DNA from: Heliopora coerulea
Lineage: Eukaryota > Cnidaria > Anthozoa > Scleralcyonacea > Helioporidae
Assembly: GCA_030142905.1 (NCBI GenBank)
Contig: JASJOG010000669.1
Location: 1-64,000, forward strand
Reading direction: 5' to 3'
Length of the DNA stretch: 64,000 bases
Below are positions 1 to 11,566 of the stretch, in pieces; the first letter of the stretch is position 1, and each line of letters starts with the position of its first letter. Both the position numbers and the translations under genes were made by a program. Below the pieces are notes generated by a model. The model had not been told where the DNA came from. It saw nothing but the letters and a program-made list of their open reading frames with translations, and ran no database searches.

Positions 1-844
1 CTTTCAACGTCGATCATTTTTAGAAATACATCCTTGCTCCACAAATAGCAGACTGGTAGTTAAAGATAAAAAACAATCCGCTTCTCAGGTAATAAACTGA
101 GATGTTGTTTGAGCTTATGACGGGAAGCGACCACGTTGTTACGTGTTCGTTTCTGACAGTTGGCGAGATGCTCTCAGAACAGAACTGCATAGACTCGGTT
201 GGGTGAATGTTGGATATTGAGCTGTTACATATTGTACTCGTACATACACATATTTTATTCATATTGTGTTTGAGGATTACGTATTGTATTCGCAATTTTA
301 TCGACACGTGCACTACCAAAAGGCTCGTGACACGTGCAAATTTTTGAAATGCGATGGCACATGCGCTGCTGAAGTGTTCGTCTCAAGATGTGTATTGCCA
401 CACGTGGTAGCTTGGTTGTCGAAAATCACAAGTGCGTCTGCTTCTCAAGGTCCATACTCAAAGGCATTTACGGCATATTTGAAATGAATAAAAATTTACT
501 TAGAGTCGAATCACGCAATCAACCCTCTAATATAATGCAAGCATTTATTTATTTATTTTTTACTGGCGTAAATTTATTAACTCGGAAACCCTCCACTACA
601 ATTGACTAGATAGCTCCCTCTTTGCAACTCCTCGAATGCGTGGTCCATTTTTAACGAAAACCAAAATTCAATTCAGCCCCGTCCATCATACAATTCATTC
701 TTGGTTTCACTCCTTTTACTTTTCTTTTCTCAATTTTAATTGAATTAGGCGTGTTTGTGATTATATAATTTGAATAAATGTCCGAAAACAGCTTCAAATG
801 CATACTAAATATGTCAATATTGATCCATACATCTACGTATTACC
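1..844. other. No recognisable gene
   Basis: AT-rich sequence with only short open frames in either strand. None shows a recognisable domain, a good start context and splice sites together. A cysteine-containing open stretch at 266-487 has no ATG at its start and I could not tie it to a family. Confidence 0.5.
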
Positions 845-1061
845 ATGGTAAATGGGCAAAGCTGGGAAAAAATGGCAATGAAGTACTGGAGGGAACTTCA
901 AGAACAATTGCCTAACATAACTATTCTCCATGGTAAACAGATATTCACTAATTAAACCAATATTTAAGTATTTAGGTTTGAAACCACCACCAGTTGGTTA
1001 TTCACAGGTAATGCCTGTCTGGTTTCCGTGGCACCCAGAGTTGTATATTGAAGAAGTCAAG
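845..1061 (+). CDS. Possible small two-exon gene or gene fragment, unrecognised
   Basis: Two short segments join cleanly. Exon A is 845-932, with an ATG in a good context (taccATGg) and a CATG|GTAAAC donor. Exon B is 976-1061, with a tatttag acceptor and an AAG|GTACTG donor. The phases match (88 + 86 nt = 58 codons) and the join keeps one frame. The peptide looks protein-like: a Trp/Met/Lys-rich amphipathic start, then a Pro-rich stretch containing VWFPWHPELYIEEV. I do not recognise the family and found no convincing next exon or stop in phase. It could be the start of a gene, a duplicated exon pair, or chance. It lies about 0.5 kb upstream of the carbonic anhydrase promoter, on the same strand. 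Confidence 0.3.
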
Positions 1062-1558
1062 GTACTGCTTCCCTAATTCCTCTGAAGGACTATGAAAATG
1101 TTAAAAGAGTGGGTTTCAAAGTCCCCAGTAGTTCGATCATAGGTTTGATATCAGTGATTTTAACAAGCCGTTTCTCTCTTGCATTGATGAGACTTGTCTT
1201 GACAAAATGATGCGCTGAAATCATGTACCATCTGATACCGCTTCAATTCTTACTACTTTTGCCAATATCGTTCTAAAATATAACCAGAACCAATCTCGAA
1301 AACGTTATCATTATGCCAAGAAATTGTATATGGTGGAACTGCATCTAGAAACTCAGGAAATAAACGGTTTCCTCGAAGGAGACCTCCCAAAATCGTGAAC
1401 AAAGCAACGGAAACAAATGTTTTTTATGACGTGCGTCTCTTTTCACAAAATTTTAGACCCGCCCCGCTGCAGGAGGAGTTACGAGAAGGTGCTTAAATGT
1501 TAAGTAGTTAAATTACTTCATTACCATGGTGATACATCTATGCGTTTCACGCCATACT

Positions 1559-1591
1559 TATAAAAAGCGGACATAAGCTGCTTGCATCTCA
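1559..1591 (+). promoter_or_regulatory. TATA box and likely start site of the carbonic anhydrase gene
   Basis: TATAAAAAG at 1559-1567 is followed 32 bases later by an initiator-like TCAGAAC (A at 1591). The predicted transcript then runs to a good donor (CAG|GTTAGT) after 1628, so 1591-1628 would be a non-coding first exon. It would splice to the acceptor at 3512-3513 (long T tract, then cctag), just ahead of the coding start at 3564. Assignment to the carbonic anhydrase rests on strand, order and splice signals only. Confidence 0.45.
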
Positions 1592-1628
1592 GAACATTGG
1601 TCTTCTCCTGTTGAAGCTGGTGATCCAG

Positions 1629-3513
1629 GTTAGTGTGATCTTGAGAAACTGTGTTGTAGGTAGTTGATGGTTGGTGGAACACATAAAGTTTGGCTACGTT
1701 CTTTTATATGCAAAAGAGCTGTTATTACTTAGACATGAAAACCTTATATAGAAATGGCGGTTATTTATACTTTCAAGTTTGCGATAATTTGTCCTAATAA
1801 CCTCCATACTGTGGAGAGAATTAGAGAAGAACGCAGTGATTTTTGTCTGAATCCGTGAACGCGGCTGTAAGGGATCAATTTATTTATGCGTATAAAAGAA
1901 TAACGCGATGTACAGTTCTGAACGTTTTGTCTAGTTATGTAATCCAATCTTGTATGAATATTCCCAACAAGGATCCAGTTCAATCATACAATGGACTTAG
2001 TTCATCTAACATGTAGGCTTTATATATAACCCCGTGTACACTGCTGACATTTTGGAGACGGCACGGCTAAAATTTTGGCACGAGTGCGCCGCTAGTTTTG
2101 GGCACGGCGCGGGTGATTTTCACCCTGTAAACGGTGCAGACTTCTTTCGGACTTCTAAATTTTGGTACTCGTACTTGAGAATTTAGCCGTGCTGAGCACC
2201 TCTGTATATCTAGATCTCGACACGGCTAATTTGCCGTGCCGTACCGTGCCCAAAATATTACGGTTTATAACTACACTGCTCGGCGAAGACGATAAGATAA
2301 AGTTTGTTCTGGCGTGAATTTGTGTACGTATAGTTGATCGCCTTAAGCATCAGTTTACATCGCTAAATTATCTTTTCGGAATCGTAAAGAATTCGTGGTA
2401 CTAGCTTACCTCACACAAGACAACATAGAATGTAGAGATGCAGTGTTTTATACGTTTTGTTTCCATATTTGGAGTTCATTTTATTCATACCAACGGACGC
2501 TTTAATTAGTTGTTGTATAATCTGGGAAACGTATTACTTGTCGGAGAGTGTTGTGTGTGTGTGCATTTCCCATAGTATATATAATCCCAGTCAACCACAT
2601 ATTGTGGTTTAGTTCACTATTTCCCTTTGCTTGTTGGTAAAAAGAAATGTTTTTTTCAGAACTAGTTCTTTCCGCATTCAAACTTCTAAGTTTACCGTAA
2701 CTAGCTTGCTATCGCTCTGTTAACTGTAGCTTTTAAAGAGATGGCACTCCTAGCAATATAATCCAACTAAGTATATTCATGAACGCCAGGAAATGCTCTT
2801 TCAAAGATGACAGAGTTCCAAAATACCCAAGAACTTGAATAAATATACTCCAGAACTTAAATATGAAGGACCGCATCTTTACCAAACTTCTGCAAGAAAT
2901 TGTTCCATGAGGCACAGCGTTAAGCTCCAGTTTTATAATACTTGCTTTTCATGAACTACCGAACGGCCGATCGGCAGGCTTCACACATCAGCGAACGCAT
3001 CGGCGCGGACAAGTGATGGAACTACGGTGACTCTTTCTGGACGAGAGAATTCTAGGACAGTACCATTGGCTAGTCGTAGGGGATCTGTATCTTTTCAGTG
3101 TATCTTTTCATTAAATATGGTAAAAACGATGTAATCGACGCTGAGTTTGGCCACGACTTTAATTCTTATATTGAACCCAATCCATTCCTCACCTTGGAGA
3201 AGGATTTCCTTTTGCAAGGGCATGCATGCATATTTTAGATCAAACGAGTTGTAATTACTAAAAATTTAATGATAGTGTAGAAAAAAAACTTTAAAAAATT
3301 TAATGATAGTGATCACTTCCTTGATCCCTGCAACGTCACCACTAAGCTGATCTTAACGCCAGAAAACTAAAAGGACCTGTCCGCGGCTTTCAGAAACCAG
3401 GTTAAGAAGGGAAATTCCCCTGAAGACAAACGATAAGAATCATATTGACCCGACAATATACATTATTATGCGTTACTATAAGCTTACTTTTTTTTTTTCA
3501 TTGTTTATCCTAG
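1629..3513 (+). other. Probable first intron of the carbonic anhydrase gene
   Basis: A stretch of 1.9 kb with no supported coding sequence, bounded by a GTTAGT donor and a polypyrimidine-cctag acceptor. It contains the GC-rich foldback-like repeat at about 2040-2285. An open minus-strand stretch at 1765-1983 has no recognisable features. Confidence 0.4.
2040..2285. repeat. GC-rich dispersed repeat with inverted arms
   Basis: A GC-rich island in AT-rich DNA. It has many copies of the word CACGGC / GCCGTG in both orientations: left arm near 2058-2085 with gacggcacggctaa, right arm near 2220-2262 with gccgtgccgtaccgtgcc. The outer edge reads ggtttataac. A similar island with the same vocabulary and TTATAAAC borders lies at 15535-15710. 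It could be a small foldback DNA element; no transposase is present. Confidence 0.35.
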
Positions 3514-3563
3514 ATTTTTCCAACTTGCCTTTCGTCTGTTACTAAAGCACAATCCACAGAAAG

Positions 3564-6500
3564 ATGATGATATTCAACAGTATACTGTTCGGGTGCTTCT
3601 TCTGCTTATTACCAGGTAAGAATGTTAGGGATAATTTGGTATTTGTTCTTTGTCTTGTCTTGTAACGTGTCGGGTCGAGTCGAGTTGGTCGGTTGGATGG
3701 CTCAGCAACTGGATCGATGTTTTATGTTGGACCTGTTTAAGTGCTTTCGTTAAACCGTTTCTCCATGAAACGGGCCAACCAAAAAGTTTTACAAGCAAAG
3801 GTCGGCATAAATGACCTTCGCTAAGTTGCTAAAGTAAAGTATTCCTATTGTCTACTTCTTTCCATCTGAAACGATCATATTAAGAAAGAATTAAGTCGCC
3901 TGATTTTGGGTCAAAATTATCGTAGCTCACAATTGTACTTTCTCAACAGGTGTTGAATGCGGGTGGTCTTACGAAGGTAAGTAAAACAAAGAATTTCCCA
4001 ACAGTATGAATTTGATAATTTATTTGAAAGCCGAACGTCATGGGTTTTTTTTTGGGTTTTTTTTAACTTCCGTTTTCTGATACCTCCTCACTAAACGTGG
4101 ATTGGCTTAAATCTTAAAAACAATACATCGCAGTTATAGAGTTTTTTCGTTTAGTATTATTATAAGTTCAATTAAAGGCTTGGTATTAATTGCGCAGTGG
4201 AGGCAATGGAGAATAGATGTTCCCCGAGGTCATCTGGTGCGATAGAAGTATTTGAGGCTATATGGCCAGTATTTTGGTAGCATCTGTGATTTTATACCCT
4301 CACATAGGCGAAATAAGACACATTATCGAAGTATACCTATATCATTGTTACATCAAACGAGTTAGCGTTGGGAATGGATGGCATTTTTAAACTCTTGCCC
4401 CCTGACAAACTTTGTTTCTGAAGGGCGCTCGGCCATGCTACAGTATCTCTGTCGCATATGATATTCCGTCGCACAAACGAATTCTTAGTTCGTCCTTTTC
4501 AGATCCCTCCAAGTGGCATGAAGAGTTTCCAAAATGTCGTGGAAAGAGACAATCACCGATTAACATCGTGAAATCAGAAACACAATACAGTGAATCTCTA
4601 GTAAACTCACTGAGCTTCTTTAATTATGAAATGGCTGTGAGAGGGGAGTATCTGATTAAGAACGATGGCCATCTTTTTCAAGTGGACACCCCGTCCGTGC
4701 CAGCTAGTATAACGTTAAAAGAAATAGGTGTTTTTAACTTGGCTCAGTTCCATTTCCACTGGGGTAGTGATGAGGGCAAAGGCTCTGAGCATCTTATTAA
4801 CGGCAAGCACTATCCTGCAGAGGTAAGAAATAAATAAAGTTGCATATGTTTATCGATGTATCTTAAATGAACGGTGACTTAACTCAGCAAGAACTTAGTG
4901 ACTAAGTTAGTTATAAATTTTCACACGCATTTTAATGCGTTGCGACCTGAGCCTGTTGAAATGCTTTTACTGACCGCAGATGACAAGCGCAAGTGAAATA
5001 TCGTATTTTTTAATATCACGAGATTCTAATTTTCGTGCATTGACGGTTTTAAACATTGAGGCAGGTGAGAGGTGTTCGACGCTGGAAGTCTTCACGTAAC
5101 TTGCCTTTATGTTTATTCGCGATAAAAGCTGGTCGTTCGTCAATTTTTTACAATCGCCGTCTTAACAATTTTAGATGTAATATATGTAATGGTCCGATTT
5201 TGTGCCTTGCGACCGACTTATTGGCGTATGTGTTATACTCACGGGAGCATCGAGGACAAACTGGAGCGAATCATAAGTGGATATCTTGTTATATATACTG
5301 TTATAGGTTAATGGCATACACCAGGATGACAATCGCTACGTAAAAGATTGCACGTGTAACAGACCTTAAGTCCTTCGTCTGCATCTTCTAGCTCAGTATT
5401 TACATAAGTGTTATATGTTCTCGTCTACAGCTTCATCTTGTTCACTACAACAACAAATACTCGTCGTTGAAGGAGGCGGTGAACAAAAGTGATGGTCTCG
5501 CTGTTCTTGGAATCATGATCGAAGTAAGAAAAAGCTGAAAAATTGTTCACTATACAGGGTGTATCAAAAAAACTGCAAATACTATAATTTGCATAAGTAG
5601 ATATTGCAAATAGCATTTCAATGCCTGTGCAACTAATTATGCTTCTGGGATTTGAAAATACGTTTTAATTTTCCTTGTTATTAGAATAACCACACAGTAC
5701 GAATTTCGACATCCCCAAGCATGAATTGTGTTTACCACCTTTGGGATCAATTAGTGCTAAATTATGCAACTTTCATAAATGTCTGATTTCAAAAGAGTTT
5801 GCGGTTTTTTTGATACAGCCTGTATATATTTTCTATAAACCCATGTTAAGTGATTTCTTCAGCGGAAACAGAAATAAAGTCGAACCTAATGTAGCGTGCA
5901 TTGCATGACCGTCTAGAGAAATTACGCCACAGTTTCTTCGAAAAAGTTGAATTTTCCATTTAATCTAAATCGAAAATTTTACTGAAAATTGATAACTGTT
6001 ACGACTTCTAGTCTGAAAGTGATTTGGATTAAATTGAAAATTTATTCAAACTGTGGTTGTCATATATTTAAATAGATAATACATGTTATGTTCAGTTTCA
6101 ATTTGTTGTATATATCCTTAAACCATGATAATATAAACATATCTGTATTATTAAAAATCTACTTTATTGCTCTAGTAAACCTTTGGTTTACTCTGTCGGC
6201 AGATCGCTGCATTAGATTCCTAATGATTGAGTTATATTCCTGTTGGAAGCACAGAGTTCCTTTGTTGCAAACGGCTCTTAGCTGTATTTTACAGAGGGCT
6301 TTTTCTTCATTTTAACTTGCAATTTCGCTTTTTTGGCCTCGTTAAATTTCGCGATATTTCGTTAAAAATTCTCCAGTACAAAGAGAGACCTCTGTTAGTT
6401 CTTACCTTTGCACTATGACCTGAGATTTGCGTTTCTTACCACATCTTAGCCCTTTATCGAAAGCTTCCACTTGCTAACCGATCGTACTTTTACTTTTCAT

Positions 6501-8042
6501 TTCATTCCTTGAACCTCATTAACGCAGCCGTCCAAAGTTCCTTTAGTTTGTCATTAGCTTAAGAAAACATTCACCATATATATGCTTTTTATTTTTTAGA
6601 AAGGCGAAGAAAACCCCACTTTTAAGAATTTCTTGGATCTGACTAAGTACAATGTCACGCACGAGGGTGAGGTTTTTCAAATCCATATGTAGATTAGACG
6701 TGATGGTTTGACGGTCTAACCTTTGGAAGCAGGCGGCCATTCGAATATATCCAGCAGTTGTGAGATAAACCGATAAGTTCCAATCAAACTTCGCAAATAT
6801 CCGAAGTTTCTTTTCATGTTTATTTTAAATGTACTTGTATTGTTTCTTACTCTTAGCTTTGCATTGAAGTTACGACAATGATCGGTTTTTTGGAGAGCTA
6901 ACGGGAAGAGTTCGGAGTTAAAATTATAACCAATACAACTAAAAGGATTATCGCCGATGCTAATGAAGTAGCGTGAAAAAAATGGCAAGTTCAGGGACAT
7001 AATCAGGAAAACATACGTACTTGTTTTCACCCTTCGCTAAAGATCGTTAAAATGAACGCAAACGTTGCTTGAGCTTCACCGATTTAAAGGCGATCTTTTG
7101 AATAAATTTGAACCGGTTTCCACAAAGCACTGTGCGGTATGAGGATTATGCCATCATGGTACTGTGCAGACATAACGATAAGTGTGTTCGACTTTTTGTA
7201 ATGTGTGGTAGAGGTCAGTACGATTTGGTAATGTTTTGCAAGAGGAAATCGAGAAGTTAGTCGATAACGACCTTGTTGATTCATAAAGATGACAGGGGCA
7301 TTGAAAAGAGCCATAATTACCAGCGTCAAAAATGTGCTACGAAACGCTTCGAACCTTCCATTTGTAAAAGTATTTTTACGACTTACGTTTTCCACGACTT
7401 ATTTCGACTGCAAAAAAACTCACCGTAGACCATTTTTACGTGCGTTTCGCAGCTTTTGTTAGCCACAGGTCACTATCTGTTCTGTGAACGGCGTATTTTG
7501 TGTCGGAGATATGAAACATCAAGGTCTCTTGTCAACATCAGCCTTCCGCTTTGGAGAACGACGCACAGTTAGGGATCTACTTCTCCGAGTCATTCGATTT
7601 CCTCCTGTAGTAACACTGAACCCTTGCGGGATGGCCCTGACTGGACCTCTAAGGTGAACAACTTAGTAATAGCTGACAATATTGTCTTGTATGAATAAAT
7701 CGCTAATAATTACCTAGAGGTAGAAAACTGTTGATATCACGATAGCCTCGTGGCCAATAATTGTTTTGCATTGTAACTTCTGCAGGTACAAATTCAAGCG
7801 TAAAAGCCTTTCCTGTCGCAGACCTGTTGCCAACCAAGACATTTGCGTTTCACCGCTATCAAGGCTCGCTGACCACGCCAACCTGCGACGAGAGTGTTAC
7901 GTGGACGGTGTTTGACCATCCGATTCAGATTTCTGAGAAACAGGTTCGTAGAACGTGTACCTCAAGAACAGGAAAACATAACGTTTTACGTTTGTCTTTG
8001 TTATGGCTTGTATATTAGCATTCATTAGTCAAAACTAACGGT

Positions 8043-8098
<56 letters not shown>

Positions 8099-9009
8099 AG
8101 GCAGCTTCTACTGCTAGGGGACAGTTTTCGTCGAAATTAGATGATGGCCATTATTTCTTTACATTCTTGTACCTCATTGCGGGTTCTTTTTTGTGGGTAC
8201 TGAGACTTATTATTGTTTAAAGACGTTTTGAATGTACGAAGTACTGAAACTCTTGGAGAAGGTATGTCAGTACGACAGTACACGTTTTCCATGGTGTATT
8301 CGTTGTTTCATTGCAAGAGATAGCTCTAATGCTAAGATATCTGATGGAGATCTGGAGTATACAATATTATCTGACCAGATCATCCGCAGGGAAGGGTACA
8401 TCCGATTCTGCCAAGATTGAAGAGGAAGGTCAAAGGTTAACCAGGTCAATCTTAATCAAACTCGGCTAGTTTTAAGGATATGGGAGCCCAGAAAGTCGTT
8501 ACTTTGAAATTACTGGACTAGTTTTATGACGAGATACTCGATTCCAGAGGAATGATTACCAGTTTTCGTTGGACATGAAAATCTGTTGAGGATATTATGA
8601 TGTCATCTCATGAACTAACCAGAAGCCTAGGTCTACAGATGTGAATTTGTCTGCTATGTTCACCCCGGATTCCGGATGTGGTATCACTCATCTTGCTCAC
8701 ACCAAACACACTGCATGATGACAGTACACAAGAGCCATGCCACATCAGGTCGTATATAAAAATGTCCACCTTTGCAAATGCTGAAGAGCACTGTTTAATT
8801 TGAATTATTTTTTTACACTTTAGTTTGCGGACTTCCGACGTCTGGAAGGCCATGGCTTGGGTCTTATGAACAATTTTCGCCCTGTACAAAATCTCAATGG
8901 TCGCCAAGTGTTCACTACTATCAAACCTGCGTGTGCTTCTGGAAATTTCGTCAAAGCCTCAATATTCAGCATTTCCATCTTCATCTTCCTGTCCCTAGCT
9001 TTTCTCTGA
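3564..9009 (+). CDS. Alpha-carbonic anhydrase, secreted and probably GPI-anchored (CA4/CA15-like)
   Basis: Catalyses reversible CO2 hydration to bicarbonate, here probably at the outer cell surface. Coding exons: 3564-3615, 3950-3976, 4503-4822, 5431-5523, 6600-6666, 7786-7943, 8824-9009. All have GT-AG borders and phases that fit, giving 300 residues. Residues 1-17 are a hydrophobic signal peptide. The zinc ligands are present: H110 and H112 (QFHFHWG) and H135 (LHLVHY). So are the proton-shuttle His (H83 in DGHLFQV), GSEH, and the active-site threonines in SLTTPTC (T216/T217). The usual second Pro after these threonines is Thr. C38 and C220 sit where the disulfide of extracellular CAs is found. 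Sequons occur at N182 and N189. The C-terminus (CASGN, then about 20 hydrophobic residues) looks like a GPI-attachment signal; a membrane tail is the alternative. In corals such enzymes can supply carbon for calcification; that role is inference here. Confidence 0.9.
5553..5824. mobile_element. 272-bp mariner-type MITE in carbonic anhydrase intron 4
   Basis: Terminal inverted repeats of about 27 bp start TACAGGGTGTATCAAAAAAA on the left and TACAGGCTGTATCAAAAAAA on the right (reverse complement), with two mismatches over the arm. TA dinucleotides flank both sides (5551-5552 and 5825-5826), as expected for a Tc1/mariner target duplication. The inside has no transposase. It lies wholly within the 5524-6599 intron, so it should not affect the protein. 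Confidence 0.7.
6667..7785 (+). other. Carbonic anhydrase intron 5 (no supported gene inside)
   Basis: A 1.1 kb intron. Two minus-strand open stretches (6716-7030 and 7084-7395) and an open plus stretch near 7510-7665 lie inside. None shows a family signature I recognise, and I treat them as chance. Confidence 0.5.
8045..8096. repeat. (TA)n microsatellite
   Basis: An uninterrupted run of about 26 TA dinucleotides in carbonic anhydrase intron 6, 100 bp after the exon 6 donor. Confidence 0.95.
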
Positions 9010-10150
9010 AAGTAATGCCAGCAAATGAAATGTTTTTGATTTACATATACCATTCGAGAATGCAGGTGCTTCACTTGAAGGACTTCCAGTTATACATCGT
9101 TTTCATGTGCTTTAGTAATGGACATTTAGGCTGCAAAGATTTTCCGTTATCATGAGTCAGGGGCGTTGAAAGTGGGGGAGGATAGAGGAGGATAGGTAGT
9201 CGCACACCGATGTTAAAAAAACGTCACCACCTTTCCCAACGTTTGTCACTGGTCGGCTGGCATTGGTGGTTGATAAGACCTGTTTTACAATCCTGAGTAG
9301 TGAATCTGATCATGTTTATTGTGAAAAAAAACATTGAAAACATTAATTTTCCCATCGCATTTCCGAAAAAAGCTTTTGATAACATTTGTGTAAGAAAACA
9401 AGTTTATGGTATAATTGCTATTTTGGGGCGTAAGTTAGCATAACAACCTCTTCAACCTCAACCTTTTGGCGCGCCTGTCATGAATTTATATATACCTGTA
9501 TTATATATAAATATATATAAATATGTATGTATTTATGTATATAAAGATTGTCATTAAGTAGTGTTCCATCTTGGAAATGTTTAAGGTTTACAGCTGAGGT
9601 TCAGTTCATTGAAATAAAAGTGTTACTTACCTCTGAATTTTTCAAACAACCAGGGCAGCTAGAATTGCAAGTAGTTCATATTCTGTTTAAGGCGGTTAAA
9701 TGCTTTACTATTGGAGAACTTTTCTGCCTGGTCCTCCCAAGGCAAGGATTCCCCGTAGTGATAATTCCCCGGTGGGCCTACTGAGAATCACGTCTACCAC
9801 TCTACTAGCACGCTCTCTTCAACTCCACTGTTCTCATTCTTGATCTTTTAATTCACGAGTTTGTAATATGTTTTTGAGCTGTCGAAGCCATCTTTTTGGG
9901 AGAATGATTTCACTGTTACAAGTCATTAAAGTACAATCGTTATGAATTCGGTATTTATTTATGGTCAATAACATTAGAGTCGAAATAATGTAATCATATG
10001 ACTGTACCATAAAATTTGTGCAGTTGCTATTCGACCTATTCTTAGCTCTTAATACCAGGGAATTGTTGTTGACAGAGCCTTTTAAATCTCTCAATTTTTT
10101 AACTGGATGAAAAAATTAGGGTAGCTGGAGTTCCCCCATTATTGGTTGCA
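9010..10150. other. Convergent intergenic region with 3' ends of carbonic anhydrase and PTER copy 1
   Basis: No coding sequence supported. A plus-strand AATAAA at 9613-9618 is a candidate polyadenylation signal for the carbonic anhydrase, which would give a long 3' UTR. A minus-strand AATAAA (plus-strand TTTATT, 9954-9959) lies 192 bases beyond the PTER copy 1 stop. An imperfect ATATA/ATGTAT microsatellite spans about 9485-9545. Confidence 0.5.
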
Positions 10151-11566
10151 CTATCCGCAATAAGTGAGCCAGGCCTTTGGATTTGATACAATTATCTTGT
10201 CAACCACTTCCTGGGAAATGCCTCTTGAGAGCATTTTGGGAATGACATAATCAAAAATGTGGGCATAACCCTGGCCACCATACTTCGACAAACGATGAAC
10301 TAGGTGGAGATCATTGGCAACAAGAACTTTGTCGCTATAACCCTCTGAAACCAAATGACCAATCATTGCAATACGCTGTGCATCACTTGGCATATCAATG
10401 TGAGGGGCAGTTGAGTAGTAGGAAATTTCATTTCCAAATTGGTCATACTCAAGATATGTTCCTTCTTTGGCAAACTCTAAGAGGTCTTCTTTTTTCAGGA
10501 ATGTTCGATCTAGGTGAGCTATAACGGTGTGTTTGGCATCACCACCAGCTTCTTGGAAAATCCTCATTATTTCACATGGGCTAGCTGGATCCCGGCCAGG
10601 GTGGATCATCACAGGTGTCTGTGTTTGCGACTGAGCAATGGCAGCAGCTTGCACACTTCTCTTTTCAACATCCTTCAAAGGCCACGAACAACCAACTTCA
10701 CCAATGATGCCAGGTTTTATGTTTGTTTCATCAATTCCATTATTGATATCCGAAAGAATATTCTGAAGAGAGACGGTGTCAATCATTGGTTGAAAAATGA
10801 TATTGGTATTTGGGAACACATGTTGGGAGCACACAACACATAGCCTTCCAGTAAATGAGTTAGGATGTTTTACAACTTTATGAAGACTCAAACATTGAAT
10901 GAAAACTTGGAATTAAACCATTCCCAATTGAGCTTTCAGTAATAGTTTTCAGAAATTGTAAATTGTTCACTTGAACATTTGGTAACTTTAAGCACCTTAC
11001 CCCATTAAGGGAAAGATCCATGAATTTTGTCCACTTAAGCTTGGGATGGAGAAAGAAAAGGAAACAGTGTTTAAGTATTCTGCTTAATATCAGATGAGGC
11101 ATAATTTTATTGCCTCTTTTATTGTTACCTGGGTCATTTGTTCAACTGAGTAAGTCTTTACATGATCATCCAATTGTTTTGCCACATAATATCCACATCC
11201 ACACACAATGTTGACTCCAGATGCTTCAGAAATTTGTTTCAACTTTTTAACATCTCTTCCCATTCCAACACTTGTGTTCTCAATGATGGTCGACCCTCCA
11301 GCTTGCTTGAAGACCTTCAAGTCATCAATAACTGCATCTGTTTCATTATAGAGAAACAAATTTGAGAAACAACTGTAAGGATTGTGTCTTATCCAGTTGA
11401 TGGTTTCTAAGGTGAAGTGGCAGTTAACTTTCTCCTGGTCAACTTCTTTAGTAGGTTGAATGAAATGTTTCACAAAATCAAGAACAGCATGCTCGTGTGT
11501 CAAAGTTTTCTTCAGGTCACTTGCCTCAATGGGTCCCAAAACAGTTTCCACTTTACTTTTCACCAT
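10151..11566 (-). CDS. PTER: Phosphotriesterase-related protein, copy 1 (left duplicate)
   Basis: Member of the metal-dependent amidohydrolase (phosphotriesterase) fold. The vertebrate orthologue hydrolyses N-acetyltaurine. Two coding exons on the minus strand, 11566-11129 and 10762-10151, with donor CAG|GTAACA and acceptor cttcag, phase 0. The product is 349 residues, the same length as human PTER. Metal-binding residues can be placed: H24 and H26 (THEH), E168 (IGEVGCSWP), H200 (IHPGR), H229 (AHLDR), D297. The motif before D297 reads VANDLHL, whereas copy 2 and the vertebrate protein have AHDIH, so this copy has drifted beside the active site. An AG four bases before the ATG suggests an upstream non-coding exon. 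It is paired head to head with the broken ARMC5 exon at 12850 and is the tandem duplicate of the gene at 24591-25953. Confidence 0.9.

Noticed and set aside
6716..7395. Two adjacent minus-strand open stretches as a receptor pseudogene
   Set aside because: Some hydrophobic segments, but no receptor signature, splice sites or continuous homology could be seen. They lie in a carbonic anhydrase intron.
10514..10843. Plus-strand open frame opposite PTER exon 2
   Set aside because: Antisense shadow of a well-supported conserved exon; the same shadow appears opposite copy 2.
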